From an uncultured Alphaproteobacteria bacterium (GTDB taxonomy: Bacteria; Pseudomonadota; Alphaproteobacteria; Micavibrionales; Micavibrionaceae), in contig CALHAR010000010.1 of the NCBI GenBank assembly GCA_937931645.1, positions 1 to 47,045 of the forward strand: a DNA stretch of 47,045 nucleotides. Direction: 5' to 3'. The first letter of the stretch is position 1; each line of letters opens with the position of its first letter. This document shows positions 16,801 to 25,537 of this stretch, one piece after another. The position numbers and the translations under genes were made by a program. The notes below the pieces were generated by a model, which saw only the letters and a list, made by a program, of their open reading frames with translations, did not search any database and was not told the origin of the DNA.

Positions 16801-17376
16801 TTAAGGAATATCATTAATGACAATACTTGCGCTGGAACCAGAATAAGATCCTAAAGTTGGGGTAGCAACAATCGTTAAACGCCCACCAACGTCAACGGAA
16901 GTATTCGCTCCTCCTGCAAAGACACCTGTACCTGTTGCCCCACCAGCGATTGTTACGTTGGCTGTGAAGCCTGCCCCACCAAATACCAACCTATCTAATG
17001 AGAGATTTCCGCCATCATAAGTGACAGCGGCAGGGTAAGATATTTGCACATCACCGGCGCTAATACCGCCTGTAATGTCAAAATTACCAGCTGCACCAGC
17101 AGTCACAACACTAAGTCCAGCGGCCGTTGATGTCACTCCTGCAGGTGAAATCGTATGGTTGTTACCTGTTGGCGCCCCTGTGATTGCTAAGCGGCCAAAA
17201 TCTAAAGCGTTTGTATTAGCTAAGGCGACGGCGGCGACGAGCTCTACGGAGACAGGCATAGATGCCGTTCCCGCTGCTTGAGCTTGATTTGCGACAGGTG
17301 GTACAAAACCACTAAGAACTGCGACGGCAGATCCCATCAATAATTTGTTTTTAATATTTGCTGTTTTTATATCCAT
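16801..17376 (-). CDS. DUF4402-family pilin subunit
   Basis: A 191-residue protein with a signal peptide (cleavage after AQAA, about residue 35). The mature part is rich in Gly, Ala, Thr and Val, as expected for a beta-sandwich pilin. DUF4402 features are visible: LDFGRLAITG near residue 60, NHTISPAGV, GNFDITG, and a regular C-terminal beta-strand. DUF4402 proteins accompany archaic-type chaperones and ushers and are the probable major subunits. AAAGGGA precedes the ATG. It is the first gene of the pilus run and is followed by a terminator, consistent with high expression. Confidence 0.88.
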   Translation of the reverse strand: MDIKTANIKNKLLMGSAVAVLSGFVPPVANQAQAAGTASMPVSVELVAAVALANTNALDFGRLAITGAPTGNNHTISPAGVTSTAAGLSVVTAGAAGNFDITGGISAGDVQISYPAAVTYDGGNLSLDRLVFGGAGFTANVTIAGGATGTGVFAGGANTSVDVGGRLTIVATPTLGSYSGSSASIVINDIP

Positions 17377-17636
17377 TATTGTTTTCCCTTTTAATTAAAT
17401 GCGAACCGCATATTGTGAATAATTCTTATTTTTTAACTCAAATTTATGTAGCAAAATTTTTGATAATGAGAAATATTGCTTTCACTAATTCTGACAGAGT
17501 TTTTTTATTAAATCTATTTAAACTAAGCTGTAAATACGCACGTATGCATGGGGATTAAAAACATTAATTATCTTTACGGTTATTATTTTTAAGTTATTTA
17601 TTGCCAAGTAAATTAATTTTTTTATGTGAGTTTTAA

Positions 17637-20030
17637 ATGTCAACCCTTCATCAAAAAAACATCAAAGAATATGAAGTTCCAATTACAGAGGCAATCGAGT
17701 TAGCGCGCGGTCATCATATGCTTGGAAATTTTATATTAGCCGAACGCACCTACCATGATATTTTGCAGGTCGTTCCTGAAAACCCTACGGTTAATCACCT
17801 TTTAGGGGCAATGTATTATCAACTTAATAATACTAAAAAAGCATTTGAATATATGAAAAAATCAACAGAACTTGATTCTAATGAGAAACAATATTGGAGT
17901 AATTTAGGGAGTTTATTTTACGTCAATGACGATTTTGATGAAGCTATTCAGTGTTTTGATCGTGCTTTGACTATTGATCCTGAACATCTTGAGGCGTTAA
18001 ATCGAAAGTCTTTGGTATATTGGCAAATTGGTTCTTTTAGGAAGGCGGAAATATGTGCCGTTAAATCTCTTCACCTTTCCAATGATAATTTAGATGGGTT
18101 TATGAATCTTGGATTGTCGCAGTCAGGGCAAAAACTATATAAAAAAGCAAACCAGACATGGAAGAGTGCGAGTGAAAAATACCCCGATAATGTTCAAATT
18201 TGGAGTAATTGGGCAAATACGTTACGAGAGATGCGTCATTTTAAACAAGCAAAGGAGAAAATTGATAAAGCGTTGGAGTTATCTCCTGATGATGCTGATT
18301 CATTAAATAATTTAGGGTGTATTTTGCGAGATACAGGTAGATATGAAGAGGCAATTACTGCATTTACAAAAACAACGAATATTAAGCCTAAGGCGTATTC
18401 TGCTCATTATAATATGGCCTTGATTTTCCACGACCTGCATAAATATGAAGAAGCCATTATTGCGGCAAGATACGCCATAGATTTTAATGAGAGTTATGGC
18501 GATGCTTATAACATATTAAGTTCTTCTTTAACGGAAACTGGTCAATTTTCACAGGCGCATTTTGCGGCGCAAAGGGCTGTTCAGTTAGAGCCTGACAGGG
18601 CCGATGCTTATCTTAACCTTGCCGATGTTTTGTATGTATCTAATGCTTTTGATGATGGCCATGCTGCTTTGAAGGAGGCGTTAAAGAGAGATCCAGACAA
18701 TGCACAGGCTTATTCTAAGCTTGCGAGCATATATGAGCGTTTAGATGAAGTAGACGAAGCTTTATCCGCCATTAATAAAGCGATAGAACTTGCGCCGCAT
18801 ATGGCGTCGTTTCTTGCTAAAAAAGCATCAATTCTTCACATAGCCAATCAAATTGATGAAGCCCTTGTGGTTATTGATGAAGCCCTTCAGCTATCTCCTT
18901 TATTTGTTATGGCGATGATTACGAAGGCAGAGATTCTTGTAGCCGTTAATAAAAATAATGAAGCAATGGAAATTTTGGAGTCTGCAAAAAAGATAAATCC
19001 TAAAAATCCTTTAATATATTTTACGATTACTACCATTAAAAAGTTCAAAACAATAAAAGATGAAGACTTTCAAATGATGCTATTCCTTGAAGCGCAATCA
19101 GAGAAAATGGGTATTACCACAAAATCTTCTCTATATTACGCCCTTGCACGAGCCTATGAAGATATTAAGGAGTATCAAAAATCTTTTGAGTTTTTAGATA
19201 AAGCGAATCAAGAAAAGCGCAGTATATTACCGTATGATTCTGAAAAATCATCACAGATGTTTGAGCAAGTTAAATCTTCTTACACAGCGGAAATGCTAAA
19301 ACATTTCGAAGGCAAAGGGTTTGCCTCTGACATTCCTATCTTCATTGTTGGAATGCCAAGATCTGGTACAACATTGACGGAACAAATTATATCATCACAC
19401 CCCGATGTCTTTGGCGCAGGTGAGCTTCCTGATATTGGACGAGCGAAGAAGAAAATTGGAACAATAACACCAGAGAATATTAAAGATTTAGGAACCACCT
19501 ATGTGGAGCTTGTTCGTGCAAGAGATAAAACAGGAACAGCTCAGCATATTGTAGATAAAATGCCCGCTAATTATATGAGTATTGGGTTGATACTTCAGAT
19601 GTTACCGAATGCTAAAATTATTCATTGTTGTCGAAACCCTATGGATACATGCCTTTCTAATTATAAGCAAAATTTTATGGTCGGGCAGTTTTGGTCATAT
19701 AATTTAAAAGATATGGGGGATGAATATTTGCGTTATTTAGATTTAATGGAGTTTTGGCATCAAAAATTCCCCGATCGTATCCTTGATGTTCATTATGAAG
19801 AAACGGTTAGTGATTTAGAGGCGCAGGCTCATAAGTTAATCGATTTTATTGGGTTAGAGTGGGATGAGGCGTGTTTACAACCGCACAAGCAAAAACGGAG
19901 CGTCTTGACGGCGAGTAAAGCGCAGGTGACAAAGCCGATTTATAAAACGTCCGTCCAAAAATGGAAGCTGTATGAGAAAGAGCTACAGCCTCTTATCGAC
20001 TTGTTTCGAAAAAACAATTTAACTGTTTAA
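17637..20030 (+). CDS. TPR-repeat sulfotransferase
   Basis: A 797-residue cytoplasmic protein. About residues 15-530 are tandem tetratricopeptide repeats (a dozen or more 34-residue units, e.g. DDFDEAIQCFDRALTIDPEH). The C-terminal 230 residues are a PAPS-dependent sulfotransferase: FIVGMPRSGTTLTEQI near 567 binds the 5'-phosphosulfate, and HCCRNPMDTCLSNY near 660 binds the 3'-phosphate. This TPR-sulfotransferase fusion is common in marine alphaproteobacteria. The acceptor (carbohydrate, lipid or protein) is unknown. No PAPS synthesis or glycan genes adjoin it. The start lacks a strong ribosome binding site. It is divergent from the pilin gene and stands as a single gene, with an AT-rich 260-base spacer upstream in which I see no clear feature. 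Confidence 0.9.
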   Translation: MSTLHQKNIKEYEVPITEAIELARGHHMLGNFILAERTYHDILQVVPENPTVNHLLGAMYYQLNNTKKAFEYMKKSTELDSNEKQYWSNLGSLFYVNDDFDEAIQCFDRALTIDPEHLEALNRKSLVYWQIGSFRKAEICAVKSLHLSNDNLDGFMNLGLSQSGQKLYKKANQTWKSASEKYPDNVQIWSNWANTLREMRHFKQAKEKIDKALELSPDDADSLNNLGCILRDTGRYEEAITAFTKTTNIKPKAYSAHYNMALIFHDLHKYEEAIIAARYAIDFNESYGDAYNILSSSLTETGQFSQAHFAAQRAVQLEPDRADAYLNLADVLYVSNAFDDGHAALKEALKRDPDNAQAYSKLASIYERLDEVDEALSAINKAIELAPHMASFLAKKASILHIANQIDEALVVIDEALQLSPLFVMAMITKAEILVAVNKNNEAMEILESAKKINPKNPLIYFTITTIKKFKTIKDEDFQMMLFLEAQSEKMGITTKSSLYYALARAYEDIKEYQKSFEFLDKANQEKRSILPYDSEKSSQMFEQVKSSYTAEMLKHFEGKGFASDIPIFIVGMPRSGTTLTEQIISSHPDVFGAGELPDIGRAKKKIGTITPENIKDLGTTYVELVRARDKTGTAQHIVDKMPANYMSIGLILQMLPNAKIIHCCRNPMDTCLSNYKQNFMVGQFWSYNLKDMGDEYLRYLDLMEFWHQKFPDRILDVHYEETVSDLEAQAHKLIDFIGLEWDEACLQPHKQKRSVLTASKAQVTKPIYKTSVQKWKLYEKELQPLIDLFRKNNLTV

Positions 20031-20169
20031 TATCTTATCTTACGATAAAGGAGTGGGTTTTCTTCAAATTCCCTTAAGATACCTGTTCTTAAAACCTTCC
20101 TTGATCATAGCCTTGTTTTATTCTAAAAGCGTTATTCTATAGTAAATAACCTTTTGAAGTGATTCTGGA

Positions 20170-21117
20170 ATGAAAAACGATATAAAACAAACGTCGCCGA
20201 AATTTGATAATTACCTAAAAACTGCGAAAGGTGAAGATCGTGCGTATGTTGATATGACCACGCTTGAAACGCTTTGGATTAATACAGGCACTTTGTGCAA
20301 TATTGAATGTGCTAATTGTTATATTGAATCTTCTCCGAAGAATGATCGCCTTGTCTATATGACCTATGAAGAGGTGAAAACGTATCTTGATGAAATACGG
20401 GATGAAGAAATGGGCACACGTGAAATAGGGATCACAGGCGGTGAACCGTTCATGAATCGTGATATTATTAAGATCATGACAGAATGTTTGGGGCGTGGCT
20501 TTAACTTGATTGTTTTGACCAATGCTATGCGGCCAATGATGCGTTTTACCGAGCAATTATTGGAACTGAATGCAACTTATAAAGAGACGCTCACAATGCG
20601 TATATCGGTGGATCATTTTAATCCAGAGATGCATGAAGAAGAGCGTGGGAAGAAAACGTGGGAGCCTATGCTTAAAGGTCTGACGTGGCTTTCTGATAAT
20701 GATTTCACAATAGATATTGCAGGTCGTACACGCTGGGGCGAGGATGAGCAGGATCTACGTGTTGGCTATCAAGCGTTGTTTCAAGAAAATAATATTAAGC
20801 TTGATGCCTTTGATAAGAAAATTTTGGTTTTATTTCCTGAAATGGATGAAGGGCAAGAAGTGCCTGAAATTACAACAGATTGTTGGGATATTCTAAATGT
20901 TCAACCAAAAGATATTATGTGTGCGAATTCCCGTATGGTGGTCAAGCGAAAGGGAGCAGAAAAACCAGCCGTTATTGCCTGTACTTTATTGCCCTATGAA
21001 GAAGAGTTTGAATTTGAAGAAACTTTAAAAGAAAGTACAAAACGTGTTTATTTGAATCATTCGCATTGCTCAAAATTTTGTGTTTTGGGTGGTGGCGCGT
21101 GTAGCGTTAAAGAATAG
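20170..21117 (+). CDS. radical SAM enzyme with C-terminal cysteine-rich region
   Basis: A 315-residue radical SAM protein. CNIECANC (near residue 42, spacing C-x3-C-x2-C) binds the 4Fe-4S cluster that cleaves SAM, and ITGGEPF near residue 95 is the SAM-binding GGE motif. Five further cysteines toward the end (in IMCANS, VIACTLL and the final SHCSKFCVLGGGACS) suggest a twitch/SPASM-like auxiliary cluster. It is not the classical ArsS family, which begins with a different cysteine signature, but it converges on the two 'rSAM/selenodomain-associated' glycosyltransferase genes and overlaps the nearer by 11 bases. That suggests it belongs to the same pathway. The substrate is unknown. Confidence 0.88.
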   Translation: MKNDIKQTSPKFDNYLKTAKGEDRAYVDMTTLETLWINTGTLCNIECANCYIESSPKNDRLVYMTYEEVKTYLDEIRDEEMGTREIGITGGEPFMNRDIIKIMTECLGRGFNLIVLTNAMRPMMRFTEQLLELNATYKETLTMRISVDHFNPEMHEEERGKKTWEPMLKGLTWLSDNDFTIDIAGRTRWGEDEQDLRVGYQALFQENNIKLDAFDKKILVLFPEMDEGQEVPEITTDCWDILNVQPKDIMCANSRMVVKRKGAEKPAVIACTLLPYEEEFEFEETLKESTKRVYLNHSHCSKFCVLGGGACSVKE

Positions 21118-21745
21118 CATTTATCCATGTTGTAAGGGCGACCTGCTCTTTATTCATATTGTTAGGCATTTCGTCGATCACAGCGTGTAAATTCTCTTTT
21201 ATATCGACATCTGTTAAAGGTTCAAGATGTATAGAAGGTGAGGGGAGGAGTGCGTCTAATGTCTTGCGTGTTTGGGCATGACTCCAAGGAACTTTTTGCC
21301 AAATACCTGGTTCAACAGGTTTTTTTCCTCCAAATAAATAATATCCACCATCAACGGCCGGACCGAGTATAAAGTCATTTTTTTCTAACATAATCATGGC
21401 CTGATTAATAATATCAGATGATAGTTGCGGTGCGTCCGCCCCGATTAATAAAACATGTTCATGCTCTTTTAAGAGTGTCTGATAGATATGATGTTGGCGC
21501 TGGCCTAAATCTCCTTCCCCAGTATGAAGCGTTTTAAAATCTTGCCATAGAGTGTTACTTAACGCCTCTTTTTCTGCAACAGCCCAGTAAGCCGTAACGT
21601 TTGAGCTTGTCACTGTTTTTATAATAGATTTTAGGCTTAGGTGATAAAACTCTAAAGCTTTCTCTTCGCCAATACCCTTGGCTAGTCTGGTTTTCAGAGG
21701 GGATAGTCCAGGCGTTTTAACAAAGATGGCAAGGGCGGTACTCAT
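21107..21745 (-). CDS. TIGR04282-type small glycosyltransferase (rSAM-associated transferase 1)
   Basis: A 212-residue soluble nucleotidyl/glycosyl-transferase-like protein, related to CofC. Motifs: VKTPGLSPLKTRLAKGIG at the N-terminus, LIGADAPQL for the metal-binding Asp, and AVDGGYYLFGG. Family members sit in clusters named for arsenosugar biosynthesis. The start overlaps the stop of the second transferase by four bases, so the two are translationally coupled. It is the last gene of the seven-gene operon that begins at 26982. Confidence 0.9.
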   Translation of the reverse strand: MSTALAIFVKTPGLSPLKTRLAKGIGEEKALEFYHLSLKSIIKTVTSSNVTAYWAVAEKEALSNTLWQDFKTLHTGEGDLGQRQHHIYQTLLKEHEHVLLIGADAPQLSSDIINQAMIMLEKNDFILGPAVDGGYYLFGGKKPVEPGIWQKVPWSHAQTRKTLDALLPSPSIHLEPLTDVDIKENLHAVIDEMPNNMNKEQVALTTWINAIL

Positions 21746-22323
21746 AATGTTTTCCGTAGAAGTTTAAATAAAAACCATTGGTGAAGCAGGGTTGTTTTTA
21801 ACCACCCTTGGGACGTATATTTACGCGCGCTTGTTTCAAGAGGAGATGAAATATTTTGTAATTTTATATTTTTCTTTTTACCATGGCGTATAAATAAAAC
21901 ATCTTCTCCATAGGGGGTGTCTTCAGGATAACCCCCAATTTTTTCAAATTGCTTTTTCGATAAACAAAACCCTTGGTCACCAAATGGTAGTCCTAATAAT
22001 CGAGAACGAAGATTAGCGCCTATACTATTTAAGCGCATAATAATGCCCCCATCATATTTTAAGTTAAAATAATGCAAAGCATCAGGATGTTGAGCGATAG
22101 AATATTGCAGCGCGGTTAAGTTGTTCTGCGTAATGCGACTATCGGCATGTAAGAACCATAAAAAATTACCATTGGCCTGCTCTACGCCTTTGTTTAAGCT
22201 CTTGGCACGCGTACCTTCGCTGGAGATAATAATTTCTGCGTCCGTTTCTTGCAAATCTAACAATAAGCTCTCTATGGCGGTATCTGTAGGCGTTGTTGGG
22301 ATGATAATGCTGATATTTTTCAT
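21742..22323 (-). CDS. TIGR04283-type family 2 glycosyltransferase (rSAM-associated transferase 2)
   Basis: A 193-residue GT-A fold glycosyltransferase, shorter than typical family 2 enzymes (about 220). Motifs: ISIIIPTTPTD at the start, SEGTRAKSLNKGVEQANG, FLHADSRI (the DXD-like metal site), FGDQGFCLSKKQFEKIGGYP and GEDVLFIRHGKK. It is paired with the CofC-like transferase as in the known clusters and starts 13 bases after the phosphorylase stop. The shorter form has trimmed the N-terminal part between IIPTTPTD and the RAKS loop; whether it remains active is not clear. Confidence 0.88.
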   Translation of the reverse strand: MKNISIIIPTTPTDTAIESLLLDLQETDAEIIISSEGTRAKSLNKGVEQANGNFLWFLHADSRITQNNLTALQYSIAQHPDALHYFNLKYDGGIIMRLNSIGANLRSRLLGLPFGDQGFCLSKKQFEKIGGYPEDTPYGEDVLFIRHGKKKNIKLQNISSPLETSARKYTSQGWLKTTLLHQWFLFKLLRKTL

Positions 22324-22336
22324 GATGTTTTCGGTT

Positions 22337-23185
22337 TTAGGCGCGTAAAACTGTCATCCACTCTTTTTGTTCGACGCTCATCGCTTCATCAGGCGTTAAG
22401 ATTGACATTTTTAAACTGTGGCGAATATCATCAGGTGTATCTGTAAAAGGGCTTTTTAGCAATTCGCCCAGAAGTGCTTTCGCTTTTTCTATGGCGCCGC
22501 CATAAACCTCAAAGAACTTTTCAACACTGACATGCTGTGCTGGGTCGTCCATCCAGCAATCATAATCCGTTACTAAACAAATAGTGCAGTACGCCATTTG
22601 TGCTTCGCGCGCTAAAAATACTTCTGGAACATTCGTCATGCCAACAAGGTCGCATTTGGCAGCGTCGCGTAGAAAAAAGCTTTCTGTTCTTGTACCTAGG
22701 CGCGGTCCCTCAACACAGCCATAGGCTTTACCTGTATGAAGCGGCATGTTGAGACGGTTAGCGGCGGTGGTTATATCCTTACTGAGCGCAGGGCAGGCGG
22801 GATGCGCTGTAGAGACATGAGCGGCAATACCATTGCCAAAAAAGCTATAATCACGCTTCCCTCGTGTGTGGTCAAAATATTGTTCTGCAAGGGCCAGGTC
22901 ACCGGGTTTTAAACTTTTACGTAGGCTTCCTGCGGCAGAAATTCCAACAATACGGCGCGCACCACATTTCTTTAACGCAAAAATATTGGCGCGGTAATTC
23001 ACCTCATGCGGTAGGTATTTGTGACCAATGCCATGTCGTGAAAGAAAGAGAATATTTTTTCCTTCATAGATTCCTTCAATGATTGTACTGGAAGGTTTTC
23101 CAAAGGGGGTATCTATATCATACTCTTTTGCAATTTTTAGACCTTCTAATGAATAAAGTCCTGATCCGCCGATGATACCTAGCAT
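22337..23185 (-). CDS. MTA-phosphorylase-like purine nucleoside phosphorylase
   Basis: A 282-residue protein of the PNP/MTAP family, which cleaves the glycosidic bond of a purine nucleoside with phosphate. Motifs: IIGGSGLYSLEG, LSRHGIGHKYLPHEVNYRANIFAL (phosphate and ribose site), EGPRLGTRTES and GMTNVPEVFLAREA. LVTDYDCW carries the two aspartates associated with adenine specificity in MTAP enzymes. In the arsenosugar pathway a step is needed to remove adenine from the 5'-deoxyadenosyl-arsenical, and this gene's place in the cluster fits that role (inference). Normal methylthioadenosine salvage is the alternative. It is 39 bases after the metallophosphoesterase gene. Confidence 0.9.
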   Translation of the reverse strand: MLGIIGGSGLYSLEGLKIAKEYDIDTPFGKPSSTIIEGIYEGKNILFLSRHGIGHKYLPHEVNYRANIFALKKCGARRIVGISAAGSLRKSLKPGDLALAEQYFDHTRGKRDYSFFGNGIAAHVSTAHPACPALSKDITTAANRLNMPLHTGKAYGCVEGPRLGTRTESFFLRDAAKCDLVGMTNVPEVFLAREAQMAYCTICLVTDYDCWMDDPAQHVSVEKFFEVYGGAIEKAKALLGELLKSPFTDTPDDIRHSLKMSILTPDEAMSVEQKEWMTVLRA

Positions 23186-23224
23186 GTTTTCTCCTAATAT
23201 TTTACAAACTTCATATTTATAGGG

Positions 23225-24076
23225 TTAAACAGACCAATTAATGGTTTGAGGGTCAAGTGCTTTTCCTGTGAGGTTCTTTTCAGCATCAGGTAAAATATCT
23301 ATAGATGGCCATAACCCTGTTTCTAAGCAGTCTGCATAACCGCGAGGAAGGTTATTTTCTATCACTTTCTTTTGCGCTGTCTGATGATCATAGTCTAAAG
23401 CATGATGCTCGAATGATATTGTCCCTTGAGTGTTTGATTTGATAAGGCTGTACCAACCGCGCGGCGTTCCATCATTTGCGGGCATGCCAATGGCGCCTGC
23501 ATTGTGCCAGCATTTATCCCCCCATATTTGTGTTGATGGGATGCCGTTATGACCACAAATGATAGCATCACTGTTCGAGGCTTCTATTTGTTTTAATTTT
23601 GTTTCCTCTGAATCAGAAGAAAATATGAACTCATTAATGTTTGTAAAGCTGCCATGAACCACGGTAAATTTTTTACCACCATATGAAAAAGATATGTAGT
23701 CAGGTAGACTCCGATACCAATCGCGAATATCGTTGGTCATTTCTTTTTGACAATGATTAAACCACTGTTTTGCAATAATGCTACACGCGCTATCTCCATC
23801 AAATCCGCAATTACAATCGTCTTCTTGGTTCATTAAAGATTGTTCGCAGTTTCCTTGAATCGCATAAACGCCTGACTCTTTAAGTACCTCCGATGTTTTT
23901 CGTGGATCGGCACAATAGGCGGCAATGTCCCCTGTGCAGATTATTCTAGTACTCGGTATATTCCTTTTTTTTGCTTCTGATAGCAGCGCTTGTGTTGCTT
24001 CTAAATTACTGTAAGGTCCCCCAAAAATAAGAAGAGGTGAGTCACTTTCGATAGTGCCTAAATCAAGGATTTTCAT
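23225..24076 (-). CDS. calcineurin-like metallophosphoesterase, variant active site
   Basis: A 283-residue protein. The metallophosphoesterase blocks are recognisable but changed: the usual GDxHGN is FGGPYSNLEA, then CTGDIAAYCADP is normal, the usual GNHD/E is GNCEQS, and VVHGSF and ICGHNGI are normal. So a metal-ligand Asp and His of block 1 and the catalytic-site His of block 3 are Gly, Tyr and Cys. It is cysteine-rich in DDCNCGFDGDSAC. It is placed between the flavoprotein and the phosphorylase in the cluster. It may act on a sugar-phosphate intermediate with unusual metal use, or be a binding protein. Confidence 0.85.
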   Translation of the reverse strand: MKILDLGTIESDSPLLIFGGPYSNLEATQALLSEAKKRNIPSTRIICTGDIAAYCADPRKTSEVLKESGVYAIQGNCEQSLMNQEDDCNCGFDGDSACSIIAKQWFNHCQKEMTNDIRDWYRSLPDYISFSYGGKKFTVVHGSFTNINEFIFSSDSEETKLKQIEASNSDAIICGHNGIPSTQIWGDKCWHNAGAIGMPANDGTPRGWYSLIKSNTQGTISFEHHALDYDHQTAQKKVIENNLPRGYADCLETGLWPSIDILPDAEKNLTGKALDPQTINWSV

Positions 24077-24092
24077 TATTTAGGCTGTCTTC

Positions 24093-25526
24093 CTAAAATG
24101 GTAATTTTTGTAGTAACTTCACAATAGAGCGCGTTTTGTCACTAAATAAAGACGGTGTAAACCAAGCGCCAGCAGCACGTTTACTGATTTCACCCATAGT
24201 CGGATAAGGGGCAATCATGCCTGTGATATCACCGATTTTCATACCTTTTGTTAAAGCCAAAGCCCAAACACCGATAAGCTCACCTGCGCCGGGGCCAACA
24301 ATGGCGGCACCAAGGATTTTACCTTTTGATGTTGCTGTGACTTTAATCATACCTTCGGTACGTTTTTCGGCTTGCGCGCGATCATTTTCATCAAAGTGCC
24401 ATGACACTGTTTTTACATTTTTTTCGCCATGTTTTTCAATGGCGGCGGCTTCGGTTAAGCCAACATTGGCAAGCTCGGGGTCTGTATATGTCACCCATGG
24501 TAGGGCTGTGTAATTTACTTTGGCAGGCATCTTGAAACAAATGTTACGGATGATGATCCCTGCGTGATATCCCGCCACATGGGTGAATTGCGGACCACCA
24601 GAAACATCACCAGCGGCGAAAATATGTTTCTTCGATGTGCGAAGGCGCGCATCAACTTTAATGCCACGGCGGTCAAAATTTACGCCTGCTTTTTCAAGGT
24701 CAAGACCATCTACATTAGGGGTGCGTCCTGCGGCTATTAAGATATGTGACCCTTCAACGGTAGATTCTGCACCATCTTTTTCAATGGTTACTTTAATGCC
24801 TGTTGCGCCATGTTCTACGTTTTTAATATTCGTTTTTTCATGTAAATTAACCCCTTCTTCGATAATCTTTGTTCTTAAGATATCGACAAGTTCAGGGTCA
24901 TCATTCATAAGGATATGCCCCATATCAAGAACCGTGACTTCGCTGCCTAAACGTTGATGCGCTTGCGCCATCTCTATACCAATAGGGCCACCGCCAATAA
25001 TAATCAGATGGTCTGGCTTGTCCCGTAAATCGAAAATATTTTCATTGGTGAAAGCTTTTTCAGGGTCTAACCCTTGAATAGGGGGTATGCCTGCACGTGA
25101 TCCTGTTGAGATACAGAAATATCTTGCTTTTATTTTACGATCTCCTGTTTGTACTGTATGAGCATCAATAAATTTAGCACTATCACGAATGACATCAATA
25201 CCAAACCCTTCGAAACGTTCTTGGGAGTCGTGAGGCTCAATAGCCGCGATAACACTAAAGACATGATCTTTTACAGCAGAAAAATTGACATCTGGTTCTT
25301 GGGGAGTAATACCAAAAGGAGCAGATTTACGAAAGTTCTGCGCTACCTTAGCGGATTGTAATAGAGCCTTTGAAGGAACACAGCCTGTGTTCAAGCAATC
25401 ACCACCCATTTCTGCTTTTTCAATTAAAGCTGTTTTTAAGCCAAGTTGCGCGGCACCTGCGGCCAAGCTTAATCCGGCGGACCCTGCACCAATAATACAA
25501 AGGTCGAATTTTTCTGTCGTCGTCAT
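24093..25526 (-). CDS. MerA-like pyridine nucleotide-disulfide oxidoreductase
   Basis: A 477-residue class I flavoprotein disulfide reductase. Visible are the N-terminal FAD motif (CIIGAGSAGLSLAAGAAQLG), the redox-active pair GGDCLNTGCVPSK, a NAD(P)H-binding region (IIGGGPIGIEMAQ) and the second FAD motif (IFAAGDVSGG). The C-terminal active-site segment reads APYPTMGE: the catalytic His of lipoamide dehydrogenase (HxHPT) is Tyr, and the C-terminal Cys pair of true MerA is absent. So it is neither a standard lipoamide dehydrogenase nor a mercuric reductase. Relatives of this type often sit beside TVP38 and DUF547 genes, as here. A role in reducing an arsenical or thiol intermediate is inferred. 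Confidence 0.88.
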   Translation of the reverse strand: MTTTEKFDLCIIGAGSAGLSLAAGAAQLGLKTALIEKAEMGGDCLNTGCVPSKALLQSAKVAQNFRKSAPFGITPQEPDVNFSAVKDHVFSVIAAIEPHDSQERFEGFGIDVIRDSAKFIDAHTVQTGDRKIKARYFCISTGSRAGIPPIQGLDPEKAFTNENIFDLRDKPDHLIIIGGGPIGIEMAQAHQRLGSEVTVLDMGHILMNDDPELVDILRTKIIEEGVNLHEKTNIKNVEHGATGIKVTIEKDGAESTVEGSHILIAAGRTPNVDGLDLEKAGVNFDRRGIKVDARLRTSKKHIFAAGDVSGGPQFTHVAGYHAGIIIRNICFKMPAKVNYTALPWVTYTDPELANVGLTEAAAIEKHGEKNVKTVSWHFDENDRAQAEKRTEGMIKVTATSKGKILGAAIVGPGAGELIGVWALALTKGMKIGDITGMIAPYPTMGEISKRAAGAWFTPSLFSDKTRSIVKLLQKLPF

Positions 25527-25537
25527 TATTATATTAC

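Noticed and set aside
17358..17558. 66-aa plus-strand frame upstream of the TPR gene
   Set aside because: It overlaps the pilin start and its ribosome binding site, has no binding site of its own, and is composed of AT-rich intergenic codons.
24093..25526. Mercury resistance (merA)
   Set aside because: The C-terminal Cys pair and N-terminal HMA domain of MerA are missing, and no merR/merT/merP genes are present.
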